Positions 25,150 through 34,522 of a stretch of 40,130 nt of DNA are shown here, one piece after another (within the stretch, counting starts at the first letter, position 1; every line of letters begins with the position of its first letter). The stretch comes from an uncultured Burkholderiales bacterium (lineage in GTDB: Bacteria > Pseudomonadota > Gammaproteobacteria > Burkholderiales > Burkholderiaceae_C), in the NCBI GenBank assembly GCA_903830725.1, contig CAIKVH010000035.1:1-40130 (forward strand). The letters are read 5' to 3'. A model generated the notes under the pieces. The model had not been told where the DNA came from. It did not search any database and was given only the letters and a program-made list of their open reading frames with translations. Position numbers and translations under genes: made by a program.

Positions 25150-28098
25150 ATGAATGAACCACCGATTGTGACATTGTCTGAGCTTGTTGTGCCCTCTTTT
25201 TCAAAAATGCCTATCAAAGTAAGCGCTAAAACCCTTCTAAACACGTTTTGTGTATTGCCTTTTTTTATCTCAACCCAAGTCTTATCCCAGACTCAGCACG
25301 TAGAGGCTGACAAGGAGGCCCCCAAGGTTGAACAGGCCAAGGAGGGGCCCAATAAAGAGTTGACAAAGGAGCCGACTAAGGAGGCGTCCAAAGACGGAGC
25401 TAAACAGCATCCAACTTTGTCCGCGACAACTCAGTCGTCCGCTCACGCAACTAACCGCGTAACTAACAGCGTAACTAACCGCGCAACAAATCAAACCACA
25501 ACTCATAAAGCCCATGAGCGCGTGACCCATACTTCGAAAGGGCCCTCCGACGAGCACAAGCAAACGGGGACAACAAGCGCCTCGACAACGCAGAAAAATG
25601 GTTTGGACGTTAAGAGTAAAAACAGCAACGCTGAAGGCGCCTCCAAGCAGTCCCCGACTCCCGCAACCCCTGGGGTTGCTGTGCCGGCACCAATTCCTTC
25701 AACTCCAGCGAGTTATGGGAATTCTGGGAATTCTGGGAATTCTGGGAATTCTGGGAATTCTGCAAACTCCCCTAATCCAGAAGCCCCTAATTCAGCCGCC
25801 CCTCCCAACAATGCTGCTCCGACAACGTCTGGGACTACTCCTGGTTCTAACTCGGCCGGCAGTATTGGTACTAATTCAGATCAGGCGAGCCAGAGTTTGA
25901 ATAAAACAGGTTCTCAAAACTTTGCAACTCCAACGAATTCCTCCTCTACGGATTCCAATAATTCTTGGATTGGCTCTTTCGTTGATTCGTTCTTAAGTAT
26001 TCCATTGCTAAGTCCTAAACCGGCGCCTGTAAGCGATAAGAGCACACTCATCAGCCTAGGACCTTTGCCGGAGCCCGTCCCAGCGCCACTTTATCTAAAC
26101 CCCTCTAAGCACAGTTCGGCTTTAATTGCACCCTATTCATTAAGTTCAGGCGAGAGAAATACCACGGGTGACAACGCGGTACTAGACATGGCCCAGGCTT
26201 TTAAGAGAGGCGACCGCAAGCGACTCAGCTCAACCCTTTCATATGCTGCGGGTCATCCCTTAGAACCCTGGGCCGCTTACTGGGAGCTCAGAGCTCGCCT
26301 AGATGAGGCAAACTATTCAGAGATTCGTGAATTTTTAAAACGTTATGCGGGTACCTATCAAGAGGACCGGATGCGAAACGATTGGTTATTAATGGCGGGT
26401 AGTCGTCGGGAATGGGATACTTTGCTTGATGAATATCCTTACTTTCGCATGCGGGATGACAAAGAACTTCAGTGCTATTACTTGTTGGCACAGTTTGTAC
26501 AACTCGGACCGAAAGCACAGCCAGACACAGGGGAGCTTGTGCTCCAAAACTGGCATGCGCTAAGAGATGCGGATGATGGATGTATGCTTGCGGTAGACCG
26601 ACTTTATGACGCACGCAAAATCTCAGAAATTGATATATGGAGGAAAGTTCGACTCGCAACCGAATACAACCAGGGGCGACTTGCTAAGAGTGCACTCAAA
26701 ATAGTTGCTCCTAAATATTTACCTGATTTAGAGGATATTTTTAAAAACCCCTCTCGCTTTCTTGGACAACCCATTAATGCACCTTCCAGAGCGCGGGACG
26801 AGTTAATCACTGCGGCCCTGATAAGGCTAAGCGCTAGCGACCCAGCGGACGCTATCCGTCAACTTCTTACCCGCTGGATCTCCCAACTTACAAACGAACA
26901 GCGGACCTGGGTTTGGGCAGTGGCTGGGCGAGAGGCGGCACTAAGGGGGGATCCTAAATCGCTTGAATACTTTGAACACGCTAGTGCAGACAAAGAAATT
27001 GGTAATGATGAGTTGCTTGCATGGAAAGTGAGAATTGCACTCCGAGTAGATGTTCGCCCTAGGTGGGAGATGGTGGAACAAGCCATTTTGGCTATGAGCC
27101 CTAATGCACAAAAAGATCCTACCTGGACCTACTGGAGGGCGCGAGCTATTCTTCAAAAGAAACCTCAAACTGCTCAAAACACGCTAGAAGCGCAGACACT
27201 TCTCAACTCGGTTGCCGGAGTAAAAGGGTTTTACGAGCAACTGGCGCTCGAAGAACTTGGTAAAAAAATAACCACACCTCCTCGAGCTGAACCATTAAAA
27301 GCCCAGGAAACGTCTGCCGTAAAAGCAAACCCCTCTTTGCGCAGAGCTTTATATGCAATCAATCTTGGGCTTCGCTCTGAGGGCAACCGGGAGTGGAATT
27401 ACGCAACCAATTTGGTTGACAACGCAGGCAAACTGGGCGGCATGAGTGATCGAGAGTTGCTAGCGGCTGCGAGCTATGCGTGTGAGCTGGAGGTGTGGGA
27501 TCGGTGCGTGAACTCGGCTGAACGCTCAAAGGTGTTTGATGCAAACCTGCGATTCCCAATGCCCTTCAAAGATATGGTGTTCAAGCGCACTAAAGAAATT
27601 TCCCTTGATCCAGCCTACGTCTACGGACTCATCCGTCAAGAGAGTCGTTTTGTGATGGATGCCAAGTCCACTGTTGGTGCTTCAGGACTGATGCAAGTCA
27701 TGCCTAAGACGGCGGCGTGGACAGCTAAGAAAATTGGACTCCTCAACTTCAAGCCCGAGTCCCTTGCATCAAGAGATGTGAATATTGCGATTGGAACCGG
27801 ATATTTAAAGCTGGTCTTAGATAGTTTTGAAGGCTCAATGCCCATGGCTGCTGCGGCTTATAACGCAGGACCGAGTCGTGTCCGGCGTTGGCAAGATGGG
27901 AGTATTGTGGAAGGAGCCATTTGGGCGGAGTCTTTACCGTTTAACGAAACACGGGATTACGTTAAGAAAGTGCTTGCGAACACTGTCAACTATCAAGCGC
28001 TTATTACTTCAGAGCCACAGTCCTTAAAAGCCAGACTCGGCGTGATCGGACCCATGGACGCAGCAAAAGCATTGCTGGAAAATCCTGATTTACCTTAG
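25150..28098 (+). CDS. Soluble-type lytic murein transglycosylase with long disordered linker
   Basis: Cleaves peptidoglycan glycan strands in the periplasm. The 982 residues have a signal peptide (core NTFCVLPFFISTQVLSQ, about 28-47), a 230-residue low-complexity stretch (50-285) rich in Thr, Ser, Asn, Lys and Pro, a helical superhelix region (about 330-800), and the SLT domain with catalytic Glu831 in IRQESRF, GASGLMQVMPKTA and AYNAGPSRVRRW near 900. The linker contains five exact 9-bp repeats. Most Slt70-like proteins are about 640-700 residues, so the insertion explains the extra length. ATG 25207 (MPIKVSAK) would give a more usual signal peptide; 25150 has GAGGAG 11 bases upstream. Confidence 0.92.
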   Translation: MNEPPIVTLSELVVPSFSKMPIKVSAKTLLNTFCVLPFFISTQVLSQTQHVEADKEAPKVEQAKEGPNKELTKEPTKEASKDGAKQHPTLSATTQSSAHATNRVTNSVTNRATNQTTTHKAHERVTHTSKGPSDEHKQTGTTSASTTQKNGLDVKSKNSNAEGASKQSPTPATPGVAVPAPIPSTPASYGNSGNSGNSGNSGNSANSPNPEAPNSAAPPNNAAPTTSGTTPGSNSAGSIGTNSDQASQSLNKTGSQNFATPTNSSSTDSNNSWIGSFVDSFLSIPLLSPKPAPVSDKSTLISLGPLPEPVPAPLYLNPSKHSSALIAPYSLSSGERNTTGDNAVLDMAQAFKRGDRKRLSSTLSYAAGHPLEPWAAYWELRARLDEANYSEIREFLKRYAGTYQEDRMRNDWLLMAGSRREWDTLLDEYPYFRMRDDKELQCYYLLAQFVQLGPKAQPDTGELVLQNWHALRDADDGCMLAVDRLYDARKISEIDIWRKVRLATEYNQGRLAKSALKIVAPKYLPDLEDIFKNPSRFLGQPINAPSRARDELITAALIRLSASDPADAIRQLLTRWISQLTNEQRTWVWAVAGREAALRGDPKSLEYFEHASADKEIGNDELLAWKVRIALRVDVRPRWEMVEQAILAMSPNAQKDPTWTYWRARAILQKKPQTAQNTLEAQTLLNSVAGVKGFYEQLALEELGKKITTPPRAEPLKAQETSAVKANPSLRRALYAINLGLRSEGNREWNYATNLVDNAGKLGGMSDRELLAAASYACELEVWDRCVNSAERSKVFDANLRFPMPFKDMVFKRTKEISLDPAYVYGLIRQESRFVMDAKSTVGASGLMQVMPKTAAWTAKKIGLLNFKPESLASRDVNIAIGTGYLKLVLDSFEGSMPMAAAAYNAGPSRVRRWQDGSIVEGAIWAESLPFNETRDYVKKVLANTVNYQALITSEPQSLKARLGVIGPMDAAKALLENPDLP
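25717..25761 (+). repeat. 9-bp in-frame tandem repeat (five copies) in the transglycosylase gene
   Basis: GGGAATTCT repeated five times without a mismatch, encoding five Gly-Asn-Ser triplets (residues 190-204). As the unit is a multiple of three, copy number can change without breaking the gene. Confidence 0.97.
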
Positions 28099-28108
28099 TT
28101 AAAGTAAT

Positions 28109-30373
28109 ATGTATCCATACGTAGAGAAAAAATCACGCTCTCCAAAAAGTGCTTCTAAGATCCGTTTGCACGCAATTGGATGGCCCCTGTCGCAGACTGT
28201 GATTAGGCTAAATTTGCTTTGCCTTGCAACTTTATTTCTGAACTCAAGCACCTACGCACAGGATAAATCCACGCAAAGCCTTGGGGAAGTTGAGGTGAGT
28301 GCTGGCCGTTTGGAGTCAAAGCAATTTGACACTCCCGCAGCGACTTATTTTGTTGACTCCTCAACAGTTGCAAACACCGGAAATCAAGTTAATCTGTCTG
28401 ACGCTTTAAATCTCGCCCCCGGAGTGGTGTCCCTCAACCGCAACAACTACGCTCAGGACATTCAAATATCCATTCGGGGTTTTGGCGCGCGAACGGCCTT
28501 TGGTCTTCGAGGTATTCGCTTGATAACAGACGACATACCAGCAACTATTCCCGACGGACAGGGACAAGCATCAACTGTTAGTCTGACCTCCATTGATCAT
28601 CTTGAAGTCCTGTCAGGTCCACTTGCCCAACTCTACGGCAACTCATCAGGCGGGGTCATACAAACTTACACAAAGGAGGCTGGCAAAACCCCTGTGGGCC
28701 AGATTCAAACCTATTTTGGTTCTTACGGGATGAAACGAACAGATTGGCAGGCAAGTGAACGACTGGGAGAGAATTCACAAGTCGGTATCGTTGCAGATTT
28801 GAGTACCTTCAAAATTGACGGGATGAGACAAAACAGTGCGGCGCAAAGAACCCAGTTCAATAGCGTCATCACGCTAGATCCGCAAGAGGATACTAGATTT
28901 AAGATCGTTTTAAATTCCTTTAATATGCCCCTTGCCCAGGATCCACTGGGATTGACTGCTAGCCAATTTAAAATAAATCCACAGCAAGCAGGCACTAATG
29001 CACTGTTGGACCAAACACAAAAAACCGTTAAACAAGACCAAATTGGTTTTGTGATGCAGCAAAAACTTAGCTCAACACTAGATTTTCAGGCACGCGTGTA
29101 TGACGGCATCAGAGATACCAATCAAACTCAGGCCTCCTCGTGTGATCCGAACAATCTGACATACCCCACATGTACAACAACACCACCTAAAACAGGATCT
29201 TGGATTGCTTTGCAGCGCAACTTCAACGGGCTAGGCTTGCAGTTAAAGGGGCGAGAGCCAGGCGCGTCCATACCTTGGGAATGGATTATTGGCTCTGATT
29301 TTGATCAATCAACGGAGAACAGACAAACGGGTAAAACCAGTTATGGCAGTATTTTCTCAAATACCGCGTACCTTCAAAACTCAGCCACCAATAACGACGT
29401 ATTTGCTCAAACCAATTTTTTTATTAACGATCAATGGACGCTCACTGCTGGCATCAGAAATGATCACGTCAAAATCATAAATACCAACTACACCAACTCC
29501 GCCAATGGCGGCGCCTCTAGTTTTACAAACACCAATCCAGTCATAGGTGTGACTTGGCATTTGCGAGACAACTTGAATCTTTACGCAAATACTGGGCTTG
29601 GGTTTGAAACACCCACAACGAGTGAGACAGCCTATAGCCTGCCCAGTCCAATGAGTGGTCTTCCCTCTGCGGTATTTAACGCAAAATTAAAAGCATCAGA
29701 GAGTCACAACTATGAAGTGGGAGCAAAATGGCTTGAGACAGAGACAACACAGATCAATGCAGCTTGGTTTTTAATCAAAACATCCAACGACATTGTTTCA
29801 GCCTATACCTCTGGTGGACAAACGGTATATCAAAATGCAACTCAAACCACTCGAGAAGGACTGGAGTGGTCTTTAAGGGACACATCTATTGGACATTTCA
29901 GGGAACAGGTCTCTTTCACCTACATGAAAGCGCAGTACGACAGTAACTACTACAACGCCTCCAACTCACTACAAAGCGTTGCTGGCAATGCGTTGCCTGG
30001 AATTCCGAAGGAATCTTTGTATACGGTTCTCGGTTGGTCTGAGAAGGGTTACGCATTAAAAGGCAAACCCCCAAGCCCTGGCGCTGAGGTAGAGGTGGCC
30101 TTTAGCGCGCGCTCAATGATGTGGGCCAATGATGCAAATTCAGCCACAAATACAAGCAACGGTTATGCAGCCGGGTACGGCATATTTGATATCAAACTCC
30201 ATGAGCGAATTCCGCTCAGCGCGGGCTCGCTAGATACTTACCTCGCTATTAACAATGCAACCAACCAGTCCTATGTAGGCTCTGTCATTGTGAACCAAGC
30301 CAACTCCGGCTTCTTTGAACCTGGTTTGCCCAGAAACTGGGTGCTTGGACTTAAATTTACGGTGCCTCTTTAA
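28109..30373 (+). CDS. TonB-dependent outer-membrane receptor
   Basis: 754 residues: signal peptide (core LLCLATLFLNSSTYA, about 36-50), a TonB-box-like start LGEVEVSAGRLE, a plug domain (about 60-200) with IQISIRGFGART, LRGIRLITDDIPATIPDGQGQ and LEVLSGPLAQLYGNSSGGVI, then a 22-strand-type barrel ending in a terminal aromatic/hydrophobic strand GLKFTVPL. It takes up a siderophore or another large ligand with TonB energy. The plug phrase DDIPATIPDGQGQ resembles FecA/siderophore receptors, but the ligand cannot be assigned. The ATG is 10 bases after the transglycosylase stop; the stop is 10 bases before that of the convergent ABC gene. Confidence 0.9.
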   Translation: MYPYVEKKSRSPKSASKIRLHAIGWPLSQTVIRLNLLCLATLFLNSSTYAQDKSTQSLGEVEVSAGRLESKQFDTPAATYFVDSSTVANTGNQVNLSDALNLAPGVVSLNRNNYAQDIQISIRGFGARTAFGLRGIRLITDDIPATIPDGQGQASTVSLTSIDHLEVLSGPLAQLYGNSSGGVIQTYTKEAGKTPVGQIQTYFGSYGMKRTDWQASERLGENSQVGIVADLSTFKIDGMRQNSAAQRTQFNSVITLDPQEDTRFKIVLNSFNMPLAQDPLGLTASQFKINPQQAGTNALLDQTQKTVKQDQIGFVMQQKLSSTLDFQARVYDGIRDTNQTQASSCDPNNLTYPTCTTTPPKTGSWIALQRNFNGLGLQLKGREPGASIPWEWIIGSDFDQSTENRQTGKTSYGSIFSNTAYLQNSATNNDVFAQTNFFINDQWTLTAGIRNDHVKIINTNYTNSANGGASSFTNTNPVIGVTWHLRDNLNLYANTGLGFETPTTSETAYSLPSPMSGLPSAVFNAKLKASESHNYEVGAKWLETETTQINAAWFLIKTSNDIVSAYTSGGQTVYQNATQTTREGLEWSLRDTSIGHFREQVSFTYMKAQYDSNYYNASNSLQSVAGNALPGIPKESLYTVLGWSEKGYALKGKPPSPGAEVEVAFSARSMMWANDANSATNTSNGYAAGYGIFDIKLHERIPLSAGSLDTYLAINNATNQSYVGSVIVNQANSGFFEPGLPRNWVLGLKFTVPL

Positions 30374-30383
30374 TTTAAAACTT

Positions 30384-32300
30384 TTAAGCTCCAACCTCCA
30401 AGTGCTCCGTGCTTTGTTGCACCGCCCACATGCCCGCGTAGCGGCCTCCTTGGTGCAAAAGATCTTGATGATTCCCTCGCTCAATGATTTGACCTGAATC
30501 CATAACCAAGATCTCATGCGCATCTACAACTGTTGAGAGCCTGTGAGCAATCACGAGGGTTGTTTTATTTTGAGCCGCTGTTTGGAGCTCTGCTTGTATG
30601 GCGCGCTCATTTGCACTATCAAGTGCAGATGTTGCTTCATCAAAAATTAAGATCTGTGGATTTTTTAGAAGCGTACGCGCAATTGCAACCCGCTGTTTCT
30701 CGCCCCCAGAGAGTTTTAATCCCCGCTCACCCACCATGGTCTCATAACCCTTTGGGGTTGAGGTGATGAAGTCATGAATTCGCGCGGACTTGGCCGCCTC
30801 CTCAACCTGAGCCTTAGAGGCACTAGGTCTACCGTAAGCGATATTGTAATAAACGGTGTCGTTAAATAGCACCGTGTCCTGGGGCACTATGCCTATTGAG
30901 CGGCGAAGACTGGACTGGGTCAAGGCTCTAATGTCATCATTGTTTATTCTGATTGAGCCTGATTGGATGTCGTAAAACCTAAACATCAAACGTGCCAGCG
31001 TAGATTTCCCTGCGCCTGATGGACCAACTACGGCAACTGTTTTGCCTCTCGGAATTGTGAAGGTTATGTTTTTGAGTATCTCCCGGTTGGGCTCATAGCC
31101 AAAGCTCACATTCTCAAAACTAACCTGTGGCTCCTCGGAGAGGCTCAACTCCAAGGCTTTGGGTGCGTCTGCAATTTCTTGATTTCTATCAAGCAGCGTA
31201 AACATTCGGTCTAAATCGGTCAAACTTTGTTTGATCTCGCGGTAGACCATACCCAAAAAATTAAGAGGAATATAGAGTTGAATCATAAAGGCATTGATCA
31301 TTACCAAATCCCCCAAACTCAAGCGCTGTTCGGCAACACCCAGAGTTGCACGCCACAAAATTGCAACCAATGCAACAGCGATAATGAGTTGCTGTCCGGT
31401 GTTGAGGATACTTAATGAGCGCTGCGCTTTAAGCCTCACATCCCGAAGTCTAACGAGACTTTTATCGTAGCGCTCGGACTCGTAAATTTCATTACCAAAA
31501 TACTTTACGGTTTCATAATTTAGGAGCGAATCAACCGCTCTCGTATGCGCCGCAGAGTCATACTCATTGGCTTGACGTCTAAACTGAGTGCGCCACTCGG
31601 TTACTACAACTGTGAAATAAATGTACAAGACCAGTGCCATTACGGTGATGACAGCAAACCAAGCGTCATACTGAACAGCCATAACCCCGAGCACCAAAGC
31701 GACCTCAATGAAAGTTGGAATGATGCTGTACAAAGAGTACGAAATAAGAGACTCAATGCCTTTTACACCTCGCTCTATGTCCCTGGTCATGCCCCCTGTT
31801 TGTCGCTCAAGGTGAAACCTTAAGCTCATGCCGTGCAAGTGGTTGAAAGTCTCAAGAGCGATGCGCCTTGCTGCGCCCTGCGTTGCTTTGGCAAACACAA
31901 GCTCCCTAAGCTCTGTGAATGCCGAGACACTCAACCTAAGTAAAGCGTAAGCAATCAATAAAGCAGCCGGGACCAAAAAGAAGGCGCTGTGCAACTGCGC
32001 CAGCAGCTGATTTAGGAAAGTACCCGAGGGATCTGAATTAGTCAGATTCGTCTGTAAGGGTTGCGCGGTTTGACTCCCTGCATTCAATGTATCAACCAAT
32101 TTCTTAAGGAGCATGGGTACGCCCACGTTAGCCACTTTTGCGCCAATCATAAATAACAGCGCAACCATAACACGCCACTTGTACTCCCATAGGTAGGGGA
32201 ATAAACGTTTTAAGGTCAGCCAATCCCGCCCAGGGATATTGGATTGCTGACTGTCGATCGCCTGTGCTGGCGGGTTATGTGATTGAGTATTGTGTCGCAT
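30384..32300 (-). CDS. ABC exporter, Atm1/HMT1-like, permease fused to ATPase
   Basis: A 638-residue half-transporter that works as a homodimer. The N-terminal membrane domain (about 40-345) has six helices with LLKKLVDTLNAG, and TQGAARRIALETFNHLHGMSLRFHLERQTGG, an Atm1-type loop. The ATPase domain has Walker A GPSGAGKST (near 425-433), signature LSGGEKQRVAIAR (near 530) and ILIFDEATSALD. Atm1-type exporters carry glutathione-linked metals or sulfur compounds. It is transcribed away from yciA and the two could share the 175-base gap between their starts. Confidence 0.9.
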   Translation of the reverse strand: MRHNTQSHNPPAQAIDSQQSNIPGRDWLTLKRLFPYLWEYKWRVMVALLFMIGAKVANVGVPMLLKKLVDTLNAGSQTAQPLQTNLTNSDPSGTFLNQLLAQLHSAFFLVPAALLIAYALLRLSVSAFTELRELVFAKATQGAARRIALETFNHLHGMSLRFHLERQTGGMTRDIERGVKGIESLISYSLYSIIPTFIEVALVLGVMAVQYDAWFAVITVMALVLYIYFTVVVTEWRTQFRRQANEYDSAAHTRAVDSLLNYETVKYFGNEIYESERYDKSLVRLRDVRLKAQRSLSILNTGQQLIIAVALVAILWRATLGVAEQRLSLGDLVMINAFMIQLYIPLNFLGMVYREIKQSLTDLDRMFTLLDRNQEIADAPKALELSLSEEPQVSFENVSFGYEPNREILKNITFTIPRGKTVAVVGPSGAGKSTLARLMFRFYDIQSGSIRINNDDIRALTQSSLRRSIGIVPQDTVLFNDTVYYNIAYGRPSASKAQVEEAAKSARIHDFITSTPKGYETMVGERGLKLSGGEKQRVAIARTLLKNPQILIFDEATSALDSANERAIQAELQTAAQNKTTLVIAHRLSTVVDAHEILVMDSGQIIERGNHQDLLHQGGRYAGMWAVQQSTEHLEVGA

Positions 32301-32475
32301 TCAGTAGTGGATATTAAATTTGATATGGGGCCGAATATAGTTTTGAAAGACTATGTAAATTGTTTAAAAGTAATGTGAGAATATAGCGTTCAAGTGTGTT
32401 TGGGTTTGCCGACTATAACCAAACCTTAACGATTACGTCTTTCTGCATCATTTTTCTTTCATTTTAATCATTGCA

Positions 32476-32889
32476 ATGAATAAACCCCACCCCTATCAAC
32501 CGTCCAAACCACCTTGTGATAAAGAGCTTGTACTGAAGGTCATTCCAATGCCCTCTGATTGCAATGCCTATGGACATATTTTCGGTGGATGGGTGATGGC
32601 TCAAGTTGATTTGGCTGGGGCAGTGTTACCGTTTCGATATGTAGATGGGCGGATTGCAACCGTTGCTGTAAAGGAGTTTGTTTTCAAAGAGCCAGTTAAG
32701 GTTGGGGATTTACTCAGCTTTTATTCTGAAATTACTCGAATTGGTAAAACCTCTATTACGGTGAATGTCGAAGTCTTTGCTGAGCGTTGGGCGGAGAAAG
32801 GGCAATACGTCAAAGTCACGGACGCTACTCTGACCTATGTATCAGTTGACGAAAACGGAAAGCCAAAAATAATTGTGCGAACCGAATAA
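32476..32889 (+). CDS. yciA: Acyl-CoA thioesterase YciA
   Basis: A 137-residue hotdog-fold hydrolase of acyl-CoA. Family marks are LVLKVIPMPSDCNAYGHIFGGWVMAQVDLA (active-site Asp in VDLA and the helix after), VAVKEFVFKEPVKVGDLL and the polar C-terminus. The usual GDTNANG is here SDCNAYG, still placed before HIFGGW. It is single, divergent from the ABC exporter and convergent with the enoyl-CoA hydratase-like gene; both act on acyl-CoA, but they are not in one operon. Confidence 0.92.
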   Translation: MNKPHPYQPSKPPCDKELVLKVIPMPSDCNAYGHIFGGWVMAQVDLAGAVLPFRYVDGRIATVAVKEFVFKEPVKVGDLLSFYSEITRIGKTSITVNVEVFAERWAEKGQYVKVTDATLTYVSVDENGKPKIIVRTE

Positions 32890-32927
32890 GATAGGTCACT
32901 GCACCTGTGTTGTTATTTCATAGCCCT

Positions 32928-33692
32928 TTACAGCCCTTCAAATTGAGGCTTTCTTTTTTCTTCAAAGGCTTTTAAAGCCTCTTTTGCCGCAGGCTCTTTT
33001 AGTAACTGTACCAATAGTTTGGCCTCCTCTCGTACTCTTTCTAAAAGCGCAGGTATATGATGCCCCTTCAGCAGTTTTTTGGTCTCAAGGACTGAGCGCT
33101 TGGGCTTCGCAGCTACTTTTGCAGCTTGGCGCTGAACAAAAGCTTTTAGTTCTGTTGGAGGAAGAATCTGGTTTACCAACCCTACCTCAAGCGCTGCCTC
33201 GGCCATAAAGGGCTCACCTAAAAGGAGCGCCTGTGCAGCCCGTTGGTAGCCCATCACATTGGGCACTAAGATAGAGGACGCCGCTTCGGGACAAATACCT
33301 AAATTTACAAATGGCATCGAAAATACTGCGTTATCTGCCGCGTACACCAAATCACAATGCAACAAAAGCGTAGTCCCTATGCCTACGGCTGGCCCACAAA
33401 CACCGGCAACAATGGGTTTAGGAAAGACCACTAAGGCCTCAATAAATTGGAACACCGTAGCGTCCTCACTATTAGGCGGGTTTTGCGTAAAGTCGTAAAT
33501 GTCATTGCCCGCACAAAAAACCGTCTCGCTACCCTGCAAAACGAGCACCCTCACATCCGGGCTAAGCTCTGCGTCCCGCAGTGCCTGGGCAAGTTCACCG
33601 TACATGGAACTGGTCAACGCATTCTTTTTGTCGTGACGCGACAAAGTTATTGTGCGCACACCAGACTCAGTATGAATTAAGATATCAGACAT
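32928..33692 (-). CDS. Enoyl-CoA hydratase/isomerase family protein
   Basis: A 254-residue crotonase-fold enzyme: VRTITLSRHDKKNALTSSMY, oxyanion loop FCAGNDIYDF and GPAVGIGTTLLLHCDLVYA, then FVNLGICPEAASSILVP with one candidate catalytic Glu. One of the two hydratase Glu positions seems replaced, so it may be an isomerase (ECI-like) rather than a hydratase. ATG 33692 has AAGGA 9 bases upstream. It stands alone, so the pathway is open; fatty-acid oxidation is a reasonable guess. Confidence 0.85.
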   Translation of the reverse strand: MSDILIHTESGVRTITLSRHDKKNALTSSMYGELAQALRDAELSPDVRVLVLQGSETVFCAGNDIYDFTQNPPNSEDATVFQFIEALVVFPKPIVAGVCGPAVGIGTTLLLHCDLVYAADNAVFSMPFVNLGICPEAASSILVPNVMGYQRAAQALLLGEPFMAEAALEVGLVNQILPPTELKAFVQRQAAKVAAKPKRSVLETKKLLKGHHIPALLERVREEAKLLVQLLKEPAAKEALKAFEEKRKPQFEGL

Positions 33693-33741
33693 AGCTATAT
33701 TCCTTAAATAGACGAATGCTATTTTGACAGAACTATCCCCT

Positions 33742-33774
33742 CATATGATTTGCATATGATTTGCATATGAACTG
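33742..33774. repeat. 11-bp tandem repeat upstream of the histidine phosphatase gene
   Basis: CATATGATTTG twice and CATATGAACTG once. Each unit contains the palindrome CATATG, so the palindromes recur every 11 bases, about one helical turn, on one face of the DNA. It lies in the gap between two divergent genes, about 47 bases from the ATG at 33821. Confidence 0.85.
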
Positions 33775-33820
33775 ATCTCTCTTATCCTTAATCTGTTTAG
33801 ACCAAAAAACTCAAGCGCAA

Positions 33821-34504
33821 ATGGAATCTACACGCATCTTAGCTATACGCCACGGCGAAACGCCCTGGAACATACAAGGCCGCATCCAAGGTCATATCGA
33901 TATAGGACTGAATGCCAAGGGGCTGCTGCAAGCCGCCCTTGTTGGTAAGGCCTTTGACCAGACCAGCGAGGTCGTTAGAGGAGGTTGTGCGCTTGATCAT
34001 TTTTCTAGCAGTGCTGCAATTTACTCAAGCGATTTAATTAGGGCTTACTGCACGGCTGAGGAGATATCTAAAACGTTAAGATTGCCAATTGCCAAAGATC
34101 GCCGTTTGCGTGAACGTCATTTTGGAGACTTTGAGGGCAAAACCTGGTCTGAGATTGATGAGCACTCACCCGAAGTTGCGCGCAAATGGAGAGAGCGAGA
34201 TCCTGAGTGGAGACCCGGCGAGGGTTCGGAGAGTTTATTAGATCTTCAGGCCAGAGTTAAGGAAGTTGTGAACGATCTTGCCAGTCAACACCTAGGAGGA
34301 CAAATCGTTATCGTCTCACATGGCGGAGTGATGGATATTTTGTACAGATGGGCAACGGGGCAAGATATTCAGACACCCCGAACCTGGGCTATAGAGAACG
34401 CTGTGATCAACCGATTGTTATGGACACCTGATCACTTAAGTCTTTTGAGTTGGGGAGATAACAGTCATTTAAGTGAGTTGTCCAAAGATGACTCATCCGT
34501 TTAA
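33821..34504 (+). CDS. Histidine phosphatase (phosphoglycerate-mutase-like) family protein
   Basis: A 227-residue protein with LAIRHGETPWN (His10-type phosphoacceptor), RLRERHFGDFEGKTW and IVIVSHGGVMDIL (second His), and the Arg/Glu positions of the branch-1 histidine phosphatases. Proteins annotated GpmB or CobC belong here, and the substrate is usually broader than 3-phosphoglycerate. It lies divergent from the enoyl-CoA hydratase-like gene; the folded element follows. Confidence 0.88.
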   Translation: MESTRILAIRHGETPWNIQGRIQGHIDIGLNAKGLLQAALVGKAFDQTSEVVRGGCALDHFSSSAAIYSSDLIRAYCTAEEISKTLRLPIAKDRRLRERHFGDFEGKTWSEIDEHSPEVARKWRERDPEWRPGEGSESLLDLQARVKEVVNDLASQHLGGQIVIVSHGGVMDILYRWATGQDIQTPRTWAIENAVINRLLWTPDHLSLLSWGDNSHLSELSKDDSSV

Positions 34505-34522
34505 ACTGAAATGAACGCGCAC

